DNA of 54,963 bases from a virus (IMGVR_UViG_3300009703_000023:1-54963), one strand, 5' to 3'. Positions 37,816 through 48,373 are shown, numbered from the stretch's first letter. Notes: a model not told the origin generated them from the sequence alone. A program made the numbers and translations.

Positions 37816-40272
37816 ATGAGCGTCGGTGAAGGGTTACTTGCAGCTATACAAGCCTCGCAGGCTATTACGCAAAGCCAGCGGGACTACTACGCCCGTAATC
37901 GTCAGTTTGAGCTAGACCGTGAAAAGCTTGACCTAGATAGACAGAGGCTTGGTCAGGTAGATCGAGAGCTTTCTCAGCAAGATACACGGCTTGCCCTGAC
38001 GGAAAGAGAAGTCGTTGTTGCAGAAGGCCAGTTCGGTCGAGACCAAGCTAAGGACGCCCGTGAGCAGACACAACGCAGTGGTCAGAAAACAATCAATATG
38101 GGTCTGTCAAACGGTAGTATCGATCTTAGCAAGCCGGGAAGTCTCGTTGATGTAGAAGACCCCATGTCGATAGCGGGGCGAGAGTTTGTGCTGGGCGTTC
38201 TCAATGGGGCTCTCCCGGTTAAGGAAGAGGCGGCAAAAAAAGGATTCGGGTGGACAGGGGTTAACGCGCATGTAGGCGAAGATGGGCAAACACGCTACAC
38301 AGTTATGGGTCAGTATGCGAACGGCGAACCGGGTGTTCTAACTACTGCGGGAGAGGTGACAGACGTTCCCGGCGATTCAGTGGTTAGTGTAACTCGTGAG
38401 GAGCTAAATGAGCTTTTAAGTGTAAAGACGGTTTCTCTTATGGGAACCGCGCTCGGTCCCGATAAGCTTTTCGAATTTCTTGTTAAGCAAGGTATGCCTG
38501 TCCCTACCGCGACAAAGCTTAAGGAAGAGGCCGGTAAAACGAGCACGGTTCTAAACACCGTTTATAGCAATCTGGGCATAGCAGCAGGTAGGCAGCTTAC
38601 GGCTTCGCTGGCTGCTGCTGGCAGTTCTGAAGAACGTAAGGCAATAGTTGTAGATGTAGCTAAGAGCATGGGTATAGATACATCTATACCTTCTGAACCT
38701 ACAGCAGATGTAGCAGCCGCCGATAAGACTCATTACGTCGGGAAGATTGCTAATAGCCCCGCAGTAAGGAGCCTAGTATTTCCCGCTACAGAGAGCCAAT
38801 ATGAGTCTGATCGGTATGCGAAACAGCGTCCCCAAAGCGCCATGCCGGGGGTCGGTAAGAATTTCGGCGCTTATATTGATACCCAGCAGGAGGAGTTAGC
38901 TAGATTAAACACAGAAATTGGAGCGCTAGAAAACGACTATACCGCTTCAGCTGCGGCCAATGAATCTGCAGATACTTTGCAGAGACTCGCTCGTGATATG
39001 GACGAGAAAACGGGCAAAGCTAATAAGCTTGTTAAGGATACGAACAACAAAATACTTCAGGAAGTAGAGCGAGAGATAGCGACGCTGGAAAAAACAATCG
39101 ACAGCTCGAACCTTGGCCCTAACAACTCGGCTTATAAGGACTATGCACAAAAGCTAGAAGAGCTTCAGCAGACTAGGGATTCTATTAAGGACGCTGGTAA
39201 ACCGGTTACTCCTATGATGAGTTCCGATCAGTACAAAGCCTTGGAAGAAGGTATTTTTAGTAAGCTGTCTAATATGCCTCTTGATGAGCTTCAAGCGCTT
39301 TCTACTACTACAGGCATAGACTTTACTCCTGACGAACAACAGGTAATGGCGGCTAGGTTAGCTGAGCTACGGATCGACAATATCGCAGACATACCGAAGC
39401 TTATGCCGAACAAAGAAGTTGTGGCTCATCTGGCCATGCTTTCCACCATGGCACAGTCGGATGCCGAGCGCGTACTCATGACGGACGCTTGGAATAACTA
39501 TCGTGATACGGGACGCACTAGCTTCTCAGAAGAAGAGCTTGCTACGTTTAACCTAGAGCGACAAAAAGAAGAGCGTCTGCAACAACAGTTTGGCTTGGAT
39601 TTCCTCAAAGAACAGCGTCAGCGACTAGACAGCGCGACAGCTGAAAGAAGGTTGAATTATGAGATTGCCGGGGGGGATGAGGATATTGGCGAGATATTAG
39701 AGTACGCAGAGAAGCTTAACAGAGAAGTTACCCAAGCGTTCGAGACGACAGATCCAGTTACCGGCGAAGTTCGTCAGGCTGAGGGTGAAGAGGCTATAAA
39801 GGCAGCTAATAGGTTTATTAGAACTAAGCTACCGTACTTTCGTCAACAGTTGGAGTCACTCACTGCACAAAGCCCAGAGTATGCCCTCCGACATAGGGGG
39901 CGGATATCTGCACTTCTAAACGAGATGAGCCGTGGTATTTCCATGGCCACTCACGCTAAGACTAACAAAGATAAAGACGCATCCTACGATATCGCAGACC
40001 TTTTTGCTTATTACACAGGTTGGGGCGGGAGCAAAGATCCTGGTCCCAGCACAGTTGATGTCTCTGATTTGGATCTCAACAATGTGCATTTTGGCAAGGA
40101 GTCCCCAGCGGGAGTAAGAAACTTTGTGTATAGGACTACGGGAGGCGAGCCGGTCGGGCTTCCAATACCTGCACGGGAGATTGAGAACAGGAACAGAGCC
40201 CTTTACGCGATTATGGTTACCGCTGCTGAGCAGAACAAACTTAAACGCGCCCAATCCCAAACTCCGCAGTAG
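37816..40272 (+). CDS. Internal (ejection) virion protein with long coiled coils (818 aa)
   Basis: The N-terminal ~90 residues are a charged coiled coil (RQFELDREKLDLDRQRLGQV). Further coiled coils lie around residues ~360-460 and ~590-640. Size, position after the gp14-like gene and before the giant protein, and helical character fit a gp15-type core protein ejected with DNA. No enzymatic motif is recognised. Confidence 0.6.
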   Translation: MSVGEGLLAAIQASQAITQSQRDYYARNRQFELDREKLDLDRQRLGQVDRELSQQDTRLALTEREVVVAEGQFGRDQAKDAREQTQRSGQKTINMGLSNGSIDLSKPGSLVDVEDPMSIAGREFVLGVLNGALPVKEEAAKKGFGWTGVNAHVGEDGQTRYTVMGQYANGEPGVLTTAGEVTDVPGDSVVSVTREELNELLSVKTVSLMGTALGPDKLFEFLVKQGMPVPTATKLKEEAGKTSTVLNTVYSNLGIAAGRQLTASLAAAGSSEERKAIVVDVAKSMGIDTSIPSEPTADVAAADKTHYVGKIANSPAVRSLVFPATESQYESDRYAKQRPQSAMPGVGKNFGAYIDTQQEELARLNTEIGALENDYTASAAANESADTLQRLARDMDEKTGKANKLVKDTNNKILQEVEREIATLEKTIDSSNLGPNNSAYKDYAQKLEELQQTRDSIKDAGKPVTPMMSSDQYKALEEGIFSKLSNMPLDELQALSTTTGIDFTPDEQQVMAARLAELRIDNIADIPKLMPNKEVVAHLAMLSTMAQSDAERVLMTDAWNNYRDTGRTSFSEEELATFNLERQKEERLQQQFGLDFLKEQRQRLDSATAERRLNYEIAGGDEDIGEILEYAEKLNREVTQAFETTDPVTGEVRQAEGEEAIKAANRFIRTKLPYFRQQLESLTAQSPEYALRHRGRISALLNEMSRGISMATHAKTNKDKDASYDIADLFAYYTGWGGSKDPGPSTVDVSDLDLNNVHFGKESPAGVRNFVYRTTGGEPVGLPIPAREIENRNRALYAIMVTAAEQNKLKRAQSQTPQ

Positions 40273-40287
40273 TAGGCTCTATAGGCT

Positions 40288-43200
40288 ATGGCCGTTAATC
40301 CAGTTTACAAAGCCCTACTGCAGGGCAAGCAAAGCGCAGAAGACACGCCGTCTGAAAACGTTGTAGCAAAAGCGATGGTTTCAGAAGAAGAGCCTCGCCC
40401 TGCTGCTCCCGGCACTCTTTCTGAAAGTTTTGCAGCCGGGTACAGATCAGGGGTACACGGTCTTGGTAGAGACATAGACTATTTTAAGGCGCTTCTTAGT
40501 GCTTCGGTGGGCGATGAGGATGAGGCTGCGCGGCATATTAGGAACGCTCGCATAGAAGAAGAATCAGCCGCTGCGCCGCTGCGTGGGACCGAAGAGTGGA
40601 GCGATTTTTTAGAAGAGCCTACTTTGGAGGGTTTCCTACAAAAAGCAACAGAGTTCGGAGGACAGGTTGTTCCTTCTGTTATGTCTTCCATAGCAGGCGC
40701 AGGAGTAGGTGGCCTAGTAGCAGCAGGTGGTAGGGCAGTTGTAGGTAAGTCTGCGCGGACTGCCGCAAAGAGGCTTATCGAGGATTCCTTAGAACGTACC
40801 GCAAAAGGCGTAGCAGACCCTGATGAGCTTCGCCTTGCTCAACTGGCCTATAAACAGTATCGAGATACGACTCGGAAAGTTGTAGAACGGGGAGCGCTGG
40901 TCGGCGCGTTTGGATCAGAGTACCCACCCTTAGCTGGGTCAAATGTTTCTGAAGCCCTTGAGTCCGGTCGAGAGCTAGATAGGACACAAGCTTTTAGGGC
41001 GGCGGCTGTAGCTCTTCCACAAGCAGCTATAGGTGTAGGGGGAGAAGCCGCCTTATATAAGCTCCTAGGTAATGTAGCTAAAAAACGCTCACAGGGAGAA
41101 GGAAGCATATTTGGGCAGTTAGCTGCTTCTGTTACCCGAGGAACGGCTATTGAGTCAACAGCCGAAACAGCGCAAGAAGAGATAGCCATTAGAAATAGAA
41201 TGGCTATGGACGACACGTTTACTGCGGAAGAAGCGTTCTTGCGTAGGACGCAGGCGTGGTTTGCTGGAGCGATTTCTGGTGGTGGCGCAGCAGGCGTTGG
41301 TACTACAGGCGTAGCAGCAGCTCAGCGTGTAGCCAAAATTGACCCTAATGAGGCTCTGGAAAAAACAGCTACCGTCTACGAAAAAGCACGTTCATTGTTA
41401 CGAAGCGCGCAAGAGCAACGTGTTAATCGTGATATAGATAACGAACAGTATGGGGATCTTTCTTCCACTGTAACTACACCGGAAGCTGAGTCTGATATCA
41501 ACGCGCAGTTGAATGCTATTGCAGATCCAACCAGTGCAAAAGCTTCAACTTGGGTAGCGGGAACATCAGCGCGTATTGCTACAACAGCAGAGGCTCCTAA
41601 TACAGCGATAGAGATCTCTATTAAAGGCACTACAGCTTGGGCTGCTTTTATTCCGGGTAAAGGGACCATCTACTCAAAAAGCAAAGACGTAGTAGAAGAA
41701 GTAATTAACAGCAACGCAAGCGATAAGGCGCTACAACTTGCTCTCGGGTACAGTAAGGCTAAAGATGAAGTACCTGACGGCGATCTTGTAGTCCAAGTTT
41801 TTGACGCTCAGAACAATGTCATAAGCGAAGAGATTACAGACACTGATAGTCTGCCGGGGGCTTTGTCAGCTGCAGCTGATATCCAGCCAGAGGGCGGTCG
41901 TATAGGCCAGACCACTCTTGAAAAAGCTCTTGAAGAACGTGCAGCCCGTGTGGCTAATGAGCAAAGCCCGGTCAGTGAGATGTCCGCTCGTAAAGGGTTT
42001 GGCGAAGAAGAAGTTGACCTGACTTGGGGCGCTGCGTTTAAAGAATTAGCCGCTTTATTCGGTGGCGAAGAGACAATCCCTCTCTTAAACAGAAGCCCCG
42101 GTTTAGCCCCACGGGTAGAGGATGGCGGCGTTAAAGTTGAAGGGTATGAGCCTAAAAAAGATCCGAATAGAGAGTTTGATAACGAAAAAGACGCCCGTAA
42201 GAGCGTAGAAGAAGTTTCTGGCAAAGTTGATTGGAGCGACGGCTTGTACGCTCGTATGTCTGCTGCGCTTCTTAAAACGGTTGCGGCTCAACGCCAGATG
42301 TACCCAGATAGCATTGTTGGCGTTGAGCACGATGTGAAGACTGACCGTTTCTATGTGACACGGCTTGATCCCGAGGGAGATCGGTTTCGCTTTGAAACCA
42401 GAGGTAAGGTCGAGCTACTTCCTAGGGACGCATTTATAGAGAGGTCTATTGCAGCAGCTAAGGCTAGTAAGGAGGAATACCGTGAAGGGACTCTTACTGG
42501 CCCTGACGGTAAGAAGTCCAAAGTTAACCTAATCGATCTGGTTAATACGGGTCGTAGATTGATACAAGCTACAGAAGGCGTTCCTTGGACTGGTGATCAG
42601 TCTGGTGAGATCGATGCTATTAAGCAATCGCTCCGAGAAGTCCTTGGCGATTTGGCTTTGCGAGGCTATTCACTAGAAGTTGATGGCTTTGACCTTACAG
42701 CTGATTCGGGTTTTTTTACAGGTGATAAAAAAGGCTCATCACCGAGAGCTAAGTTCGGTCCAGTAGTCGCTTTTACTTCAACTGGAAGCCAGGTTCGTCT
42801 TGAACAGGCCCATAACGAAAGAAGCACCATAAATCCTGAAGCCGTTGAGGTTCCTTATCTAGTCAGAGATTCAGACGGTGAAATAATTGGAAGGCTAAAT
42901 ACGCCTGAAGCTCAGAACGCTGTCAGAAATACGTTGAACGACGATTCGTTAAAGGACGTAGAACCAGACCAAGCAGTAGAAGCGTACCTAGATAATTCTC
43001 AAGAGCGCGGACCGAGAGAAAGACAAGAGGAAGGAGATGAAACTTCTCCTGCTCAAATGCAGAACCGCCTTGAGCTTGCTCTTAAAGATTTGGATTTTAG
43101 TTTAGTACCCGCTGAAAATTTGCGGGGTTTACCGGAGACAGAAGGCCGAGAAGATGTAACTCCTGAAGGACCGCTCGATGACCCGAATCAGTCTTCTAGG

Positions 43201-46038
43201 GGCTTACCAGAAAATACTGCTGGTAGACCCGCTACTTCTAGTGCTGCTACTACTGTCTGGAAAGAAACCGTTGATAACGCTCCTTCTGAACCCGAACTAA
43301 GCTGGGCCGATTTACCCTACGGAGAGTCGGATAAGCTTTGGATAAGCGAGCTTGCTAAAAGAGTCGTTGCTAGATTTCAGTCTACGCTTAAGCTTAAAAA
43401 CCCGCCTGCTGTATTTAGCTTTGCTGAACTTACTTCTGCTGATCCAAACAGCGAGCTATGGGCAGCTTTAAAAGCAAACTACTCTGACGCTGACTTAGTG
43501 TTTATAGAACAGCAGATCAGACTTATGCAAGACGATCCGTCCATGCTCGGACGGTATCTGTGGAATACAAATCTGATCATAGTTAGGGAGTCAGGTAACC
43601 CCTTAACTGATGCATATGTTTTAGCCCATGAGTTTGGGCATGCCTTTTATCACCAAGAAGTTAAAACCGCTTTGTTCAACCCGGCGTTGTATAAGCGACT
43701 ACAAGCTGCTTATGAAGCGGACCCGCTTCATGATACCTATGTAGAAGAGTATGGTTCTCTGGGCATAGATGAGTGGCATGCAGACCAAGTTGCGAGGTGG
43801 GCGGTTAAAGACTATACGAGCCGTCCTCCAAAAAATATGCCTGAACGGCATTTCAAGCGCATTGTTAAAAAGCTAAGGCGCTTATGGCAGGAGCTACGGC
43901 GGGAATCAAAAGAGCTAAGCGCTGGGCATACAGTGCGGTTCGGTAATGTAAATACCGATTTCGATAGCTATCTAAATGCGGTTATAAAAGCTAAACGGGA
44001 CGAAGACGCTAGAAGTGATGCCCTTTCTATAACTGAAAGGATTTTCCCGCAAGCAGTACATAACGCTGTTGTGGAAGAAGGCGGTAAAGCTATAGCTCTA
44101 CACTGGCGTAAATCTCTGGCGGAAATTGCTCGCCCCCTTATGAGATTTGTAAGTACTGCGGACTCTGTACTTAGGTCGTATGCAGGTGATGAGCTGGCAG
44201 ATATGTTTTATGTCCGCTCCCAGCAGGATGACTCAGACGGACGTTTGGGTATGCTTGGCCAAATTGGGGTTACGGTGCATCGGTTTGTAAATGAATTTAC
44301 AGATCAGATTGGGGACATGAATGATCCTGCTGTTCAAGCTGCTTTTAGAGAGGCTGCAGGAAAGAAGACAACGGCTGAGCTACAAGGTAAAGCTAAGCAG
44401 ATTCGGCTATTTCTTGAGCGTCTTCATGAAGAGTACATAGCTCCTTCCAATACAGATATAAATCGCTTACCTAACTACTTCCCCATAGCGCTTAACCTGC
44501 TTGCGATAGATGAAGCGGGTGATCAGTTTGTTGACTTATTAGTCGCAGAGTCTCCCGGCCTTACCCGTGCAGAAGCTCGTAAAGCTGTTGAAAAGATAAA
44601 ACGCCTTAACCAAACAGCAGCAGATGACCAGCCTATTTCTTTAAGCCCTGAAGATGGTTTTAATCCTACTGACCCCTCTGCTATAGCAGAGCGAAGAAGG
44701 CTTCTTACTCTAGGTATAGACCCAAGCATATTGGCTGAGCAAGGGTACTTGTTACCTCCTGATCAAGCCTTTATGAGTTACATGCATCATGTAGTTAAGC
44801 GCGTTGAGTGGAACCGCGCCACAGATAATGGCGCTCGTGTAAATCAGATTCTCGAAACCTTAGACCCTGAAGCTAGGGAAGTCGCGCTGTCTACAATCGC
44901 GACTTATCTGGGGTATCAGACTTCCCCGCTCAGTCCGTTGTGGCGAAAAGTTAATTCTTATGGGCAGTTCTTTCAGTTCGTAACTATTCTTCCGTTTGCT
45001 GCTATAGGCTCTATTACAGATTTAGCTGGCCCAATTATTAACGCTAAAGAATTTAATCTGGATACTTTCTTAGACGGGTTTAAGCAGCTTGTTTATACGA
45101 TTAAAAATCCCGAAGAAAGGAAGCAGTTCGCCCGTGACCTTGGTCTTGTTACTAATGAGACTGTAGCGAATGCGTGGGTAACACAGGCGGAACAAGACTA
45201 TATGGATCCGGCAATCCGCCGTGCTTCAGACGTTTGGTTCCGCATGATTGGGTTGGATCAATTTACCAAGTTTTCTCGTGAGTTTGCCGCTGGCATGGGT
45301 GTCCAGTTTATTGTTAAGCATGCTAGGAACGAGTTTAACAACCCTAGGTCAGAGCGGTATCTGAGAGAGCTTGGCCTTACTGCCGAAGAAGTTTTGAAGT
45401 GGCATGCGGACGGGCGTCTTCTTTCTACTCCCGAAGGGAAGAAAGTGGCGCAAGGCGTAGTCCGGTTTACTGAGTCTTCTATTCTTCGACCTAATGCCGC
45501 GGAAAGACCTTTGTGGGCAAGCGACCCTCATTGGGCACTCATATGGCAGTTGAAGAGCTATTTCTGGGCCTATTACAAAGTTATAGGCGGCGGCCTTATG
45601 CGCGAACTTAAGACTCGTATTGCTGAAAACCCTGGCGAAGAGGGTAAGTTAAATGTGGCTCAGTTGACTGCTGCAACTAGTGTTCTTGCGCTGACAGCCG
45701 TAGCGACAATGCCCTTGGCTATGCTGGGATTAGAGCTTCGCGAGTGGGCAAAATACGGTCTTGCTTGGGCGTTGCCCGGTGTTTCCCCAAAAGAGCGCTA
45801 CTTTAGGTCAGATCGTATGGAGTGGGGGGATTATCTTGGGGAGATGGTAGACAGGTCCGGTTTTCTTGGACCTATGTCGCTGGTGGCTATGTCTAATCAG
45901 CAGATGGAGTGGGGGCGTTCTGGTATGACTCCTATCTTAGGCCCAACTGCTGAGACTTTAGAAACTATATGGCGCAACGGTTTTGATGTAGGTAAGACTA
46001 TAACGGGCCGAGTCTTACCAATTTATAACCAACTTTAA
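40288..46038 (+). CDS. Giant internal virion polyvalent protein with HExxH and LPD38-like end (1916 aa)
   Basis: Residues ~125-160 are a hydrophobic Gly/Ala segment (SSIAGAGVGGLVAAGG). HEFGH at 1114-1118 (LAHEFGHAFYHQE) is a zinc metallopeptidase motif, with an acidic helix ~45 residues later (DEWHAD). The last ~350 residues (SYGQFFQFVTILPFAAIGSI, LDQFTKFSREFAAGMG, WQLKSYFWAYYKVI) match the LPD38-type domain of large polyvalent proteins. It is probably ejected into the host and may cleave proteins on entry. Role inferred. It is more A+T-rich than terL/portal. Confidence 0.75.
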   Translation: MAVNPVYKALLQGKQSAEDTPSENVVAKAMVSEEEPRPAAPGTLSESFAAGYRSGVHGLGRDIDYFKALLSASVGDEDEAARHIRNARIEEESAAAPLRGTEEWSDFLEEPTLEGFLQKATEFGGQVVPSVMSSIAGAGVGGLVAAGGRAVVGKSARTAAKRLIEDSLERTAKGVADPDELRLAQLAYKQYRDTTRKVVERGALVGAFGSEYPPLAGSNVSEALESGRELDRTQAFRAAAVALPQAAIGVGGEAALYKLLGNVAKKRSQGEGSIFGQLAASVTRGTAIESTAETAQEEIAIRNRMAMDDTFTAEEAFLRRTQAWFAGAISGGGAAGVGTTGVAAAQRVAKIDPNEALEKTATVYEKARSLLRSAQEQRVNRDIDNEQYGDLSSTVTTPEAESDINAQLNAIADPTSAKASTWVAGTSARIATTAEAPNTAIEISIKGTTAWAAFIPGKGTIYSKSKDVVEEVINSNASDKALQLALGYSKAKDEVPDGDLVVQVFDAQNNVISEEITDTDSLPGALSAAADIQPEGGRIGQTTLEKALEERAARVANEQSPVSEMSARKGFGEEEVDLTWGAAFKELAALFGGEETIPLLNRSPGLAPRVEDGGVKVEGYEPKKDPNREFDNEKDARKSVEEVSGKVDWSDGLYARMSAALLKTVAAQRQMYPDSIVGVEHDVKTDRFYVTRLDPEGDRFRFETRGKVELLPRDAFIERSIAAAKASKEEYREGTLTGPDGKKSKVNLIDLVNTGRRLIQATEGVPWTGDQSGEIDAIKQSLREVLGDLALRGYSLEVDGFDLTADSGFFTGDKKGSSPRAKFGPVVAFTSTGSQVRLEQAHNERSTINPEAVEVPYLVRDSDGEIIGRLNTPEAQNAVRNTLNDDSLKDVEPDQAVEAYLDNSQERGPRERQEEGDETSPAQMQNRLELALKDLDFSLVPAENLRGLPETEGREDVTPEGPLDDPNQSSRGLPENTAGRPATSSAATTVWKETVDNAPSEPELSWADLPYGESDKLWISELAKRVVARFQSTLKLKNPPAVFSFAELTSADPNSELWAALKANYSDADLVFIEQQIRLMQDDPSMLGRYLWNTNLIIVRESGNPLTDAYVLAHEFGHAFYHQEVKTALFNPALYKRLQAAYEADPLHDTYVEEYGSLGIDEWHADQVARWAVKDYTSRPPKNMPERHFKRIVKKLRRLWQELRRESKELSAGHTVRFGNVNTDFDSYLNAVIKAKRDEDARSDALSITERIFPQAVHNAVVEEGGKAIALHWRKSLAEIARPLMRFVSTADSVLRSYAGDELADMFYVRSQQDDSDGRLGMLGQIGVTVHRFVNEFTDQIGDMNDPAVQAAFREAAGKKTTAELQGKAKQIRLFLERLHEEYIAPSNTDINRLPNYFPIALNLLAIDEAGDQFVDLLVAESPGLTRAEARKAVEKIKRLNQTAADDQPISLSPEDGFNPTDPSAIAERRRLLTLGIDPSILAEQGYLLPPDQAFMSYMHHVVKRVEWNRATDNGARVNQILETLDPEAREVALSTIATYLGYQTSPLSPLWRKVNSYGQFFQFVTILPFAAIGSITDLAGPIINAKEFNLDTFLDGFKQLVYTIKNPEERKQFARDLGLVTNETVANAWVTQAEQDYMDPAIRRASDVWFRMIGLDQFTKFSREFAAGMGVQFIVKHARNEFNNPRSERYLRELGLTAEEVLKWHADGRLLSTPEGKKVAQGVVRFTESSILRPNAAERPLWASDPHWALIWQLKSYFWAYYKVIGGGLMRELKTRIAENPGEEGKLNVAQLTAATSVLALTAVATMPLAMLGLELREWAKYGLAWALPGVSPKERYFRSDRMEWGDYLGEMVDRSGFLGPMSLVAMSNQQMEWGRSGMTPILGPTAETLETIWRNGFDVGKTITGRVLPIYNQL

Positions 46039-46047
46039 GGTGCTTAT

Positions 46048-46530
46048 ATGAAGATCGGTAACCTTTTAAAAAATGTTGTAGGTACTGTTGCTCCCAAGCT
46101 GGCTACCACTCTAGGTGGCCCTTTAGCTGGTATGGCCGTGGGGGCGATTGCAGATGCGCTTGGCGTCGAACCGACAGAAAAAGCTGTCGCCCAGCGGTTG
46201 CAGAACCCTACTCCCGATGATCTTCTCAGACTTAAAAATGCAGAGAACGAGTTCGCCGTCAGGATAAAAGAACTCGAATTAGACGAGAGCAAACTGGTTA
46301 TGCAAGATGTTCAAGATGCTAGGAAGGCGTTTTCTGGCGATTGGACTCCAAAAGTTTTTTCCTTGGGTATTCTCATAGGTTTCTTTGCGTTCATTTTTTT
46401 CATCGTTTCCGACGACTGGAATCGCGAAATGGAGCCTTTGCTGAACATTATCTTGGGTGGCCTGTTAGCGAACGTAGCTAGTGTCGCCTCGTTTTACTTT
46501 GGATCTAGCCAGAAAGGGAACTCTTCATGA
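46048..46530 (+). CDS. Holin-type membrane protein (160 aa)
   Basis: A Gly/Ala-rich N-terminus (GTVAPKLATTLGGPLAGMAV), a soluble coiled helix (ENEFAVRIKELELDESKLVM) and two C-terminal hydrophobic segments (residues ~107-121 and ~132-152). It looks like the three-segment GTA-type holin family. The stop overlaps the lysozyme ATG (ATGA), strongly supporting a lysis role: forming membrane lesions that release or activate the lysozyme. Confidence 0.75.
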   Translation: MKIGNLLKNVVGTVAPKLATTLGGPLAGMAVGAIADALGVEPTEKAVAQRLQNPTPDDLLRLKNAENEFAVRIKELELDESKLVMQDVQDARKAFSGDWTPKVFSLGILIGFFAFIFFIVSDDWNREMEPLLNIILGGLLANVASVASFYFGSSQKGNSS

Positions 46531-46955
46531 TCGAGCGTTTGGTAAAGCAGCTTCGGTTGCACGAAGGCTCTAGGCAATTTGCGTATGAGGATCACCTCGG
46601 GTACGTAACTGTTGGCGTAGGACGCTGTCTGGATGAGAAAGTTGGCCTAGGTCTTTCGGACTCCGAAATAGATTTTCTGCTAAAGAACGATATAGAGCGC
46701 TGTACAGCTGAACTGCAGCAACGTTTTGATTGGTTTGATGGGCTGGATGAAGTACGAAAAGTTGCACTCATAGATATGAACTTTAATATGGGCATTACTC
46801 GCCTCTCGAAGTTCAAAAACATGCTTTCGGCGCTCAGCGATTCACGGTATGACGACGCGGCTACCGAAGCACTTGATTCAAAGTGGGCGAAGCAGGTTGG
46901 GCAGCGGAGCACTAATGTGTCTGAAATGCTTCGCACTGGCGAGTACTTTCAGTAG
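46527..46955 (+). CDS. Lysozyme (GH24, T4-type endolysin, 142 aa)
   Basis: Catalytic residues Glu13, Asp22 and Thr28 (HEG ... YEDHLGYVTVGVG) have the same spacing as T4 lysozyme Glu11, Asp20 and Thr26. It cuts the MurNAc-GlcNAc bond of peptidoglycan. No signal peptide is seen, so it needs the holin encoded just upstream. No spanin gene is evident next to it. Confidence 0.9.
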   Translation: MIERLVKQLRLHEGSRQFAYEDHLGYVTVGVGRCLDEKVGLGLSDSEIDFLLKNDIERCTAELQQRFDWFDGLDEVRKVALIDMNFNMGITRLSKFKNMLSALSDSRYDDAATEALDSKWAKQVGQRSTNVSEMLRTGEYFQ

Positions 46956-46961
46956 TAGTTA

Positions 46962-46981
46962 ATTAGCCGGGCTAATATAAT
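46962..46981 (+). promoter_or_regulatory. ATTAG palindrome with TATAAT (site 5)
   Basis: ATTAGCCGGGCTAAT at 46962-46976 overlaps TAATAT and TATAAT boxes (46973-46981). No good -35 at 17 bp, so an activated promoter or operator is suggested. It lies 19 bases before the start of the fibre operon gene at 47000. Confidence 0.65.
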
Positions 46982-46999
46982 TTCGGCAGAGGAAATACC

Positions 47000-47374
47000 A
47001 TGGCATATAGCTCGACATTAAGCCTTGTTACTGGGGATACCCTCCCAGAGCTTACGTTTACGTTGAAAGACAGTAATACCGCAGCGAGCGGTCAGACACT
47101 TGACGCAAATAACGATGCAACTTGGGCAGCGATCAATTTGTCCGGTGCGTCGGTTAAGCTACGCTTAAGGGAACTAGGCAGTACCACTGTTAAAAGCACG
47201 CTTACGTGTACGGTTTCTGATGCCACTAATGGAAAAGTTACCACCGATTTTCCGACCGGCACGCTGGATACAGCTGGTACGTTTGAGGGTGAGCTTGAGA
47301 TAACGTTTTCGTCAGGCGGTAAGCAGACCGTTAATGACCTGATCAAATTTAAAGTCCGCAGTGACTTCGACTAA
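47000..47374 (+). CDS. BppU-like N-terminal domain protein (124 aa)
   Basis: A short beta-rich protein: VTGDTLPELTFTLKDSNTA, WAAINLSGASVKLRLREL, and a GKVTTDFPTGTLDTAGTFEG strand pair. This matches the pattern of baseplate/fibre-attachment domains (BppU N-terminal type). AGAGGA lies before the ATG. It begins the second fibre operon and probably anchors fibres to the tail. Confidence 0.65.
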   Translation: MAYSSTLSLVTGDTLPELTFTLKDSNTAASGQTLDANNDATWAAINLSGASVKLRLRELGSTTVKSTLTCTVSDATNGKVTTDFPTGTLDTAGTFEGELEITFSSGGKQTVNDLIKFKVRSDFD

Positions 47375-48361
47375 ATGGCTATACGGCTCCGTGTTGATGC
47401 TTCTTATATAAGGGTCACTGTTTCATACAGTGCCCCGCAGGTTATAGCGCCTGCGTTTCAAGAAGCTCGGGCCATTACAGATCGCGCTTACTTAAAAGCG
47501 TCAGTTTCCAGTCGGGTTCCTAGGGTATCTGTATCTGCTAGGTCGCTTCAGACTGTAGTGGGGTTCCAAGACCTCCAAGCCAGAGACATAAAAATAGATT
47601 CCTATAGTCATACTCTCAATAGGTATTTGAGAGATGACACGGCAACTCCACTGGACCAGTTAGCGATATCTTCCTCGCTAAGTACTACTGATTCCCAGTC
47701 CTTAACAGATGCTATTCAGTCCTTTGCAGTAGGAAAAGGACTTAGCGACTCAGCTATAGCAGGTGACTTTGCCTATATATTATTTACGGCGCAGCGCAGT
47801 TTTTCGGATTCGACGTCGGTAGCTGACGCTCTTCAATCTTTCCAAATAGGTAAAGGTCTTGCAGAGACACTTGGCTTTACCGAGACAACAGCGTTTGAGG
47901 TATCAACTCATTTAGCTGATACAGGGGCGGCTACTGAGGCTTTAGCTATTTCTTTTGATAAAGCACCTGCTGACTCAGCATCCGCTACGGATAGCTTTTC
48001 ACCAGTTGTATCTTGGGCACGCACGTTTTTTGAGACTCCAAGCGCAGTCGATTCACCAAGTTTGCTAGTAGACAAAGCGCTTTCTGAAACGCTTACTGCT
48101 ACAGACTCTTTCTCTAAAGTCTTTAATTATTCATCTACATTCTCAGAGCATCAATCCGTAGAGGATTCATCTTCTTTGAGCGTGTCCGATGCGCCGTCAA
48201 GCGCGGCAACGGCTTCTGATTCGTTTACTTATACAGCTGTGTTCATACGTTCGCTGGCAGAGTCTGTTAGCGTTTCCGAATCACTGTCGCTAAGTAATAG
48301 AACTGCTGTTTCTTCCACCCTTAATGCTCGGCCACTTAATACCGGGCCTCTGAATAACTAG
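47375..48361 (+). CDS. Repetitive fibre-type protein (328 aa)
   Basis: After an N-terminal ~75 residues, the protein consists of irregular repeats of about 20-30 residues with SETLTATDSFSKVF-like units (ADSASATDSFSPVV and SESLSLS are related). It is low in charge and Ser/Thr/Ala/Asp-rich. Such repeat proteins are found as fibre or spike shafts in aquatic phages. It starts directly after the previous stop. The role is structural by inference. Confidence 0.6.
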   Translation: MAIRLRVDASYIRVTVSYSAPQVIAPAFQEARAITDRAYLKASVSSRVPRVSVSARSLQTVVGFQDLQARDIKIDSYSHTLNRYLRDDTATPLDQLAISSSLSTTDSQSLTDAIQSFAVGKGLSDSAIAGDFAYILFTAQRSFSDSTSVADALQSFQIGKGLAETLGFTETTAFEVSTHLADTGAATEALAISFDKAPADSASATDSFSPVVSWARTFFETPSAVDSPSLLVDKALSETLTATDSFSKVFNYSSTFSEHQSVEDSSSLSVSDAPSSAATASDSFTYTAVFIRSLAESVSVSESLSLSNRTAVSSTLNARPLNTGPLNN

Positions 48362-48373
48362 CACGGAGACACC

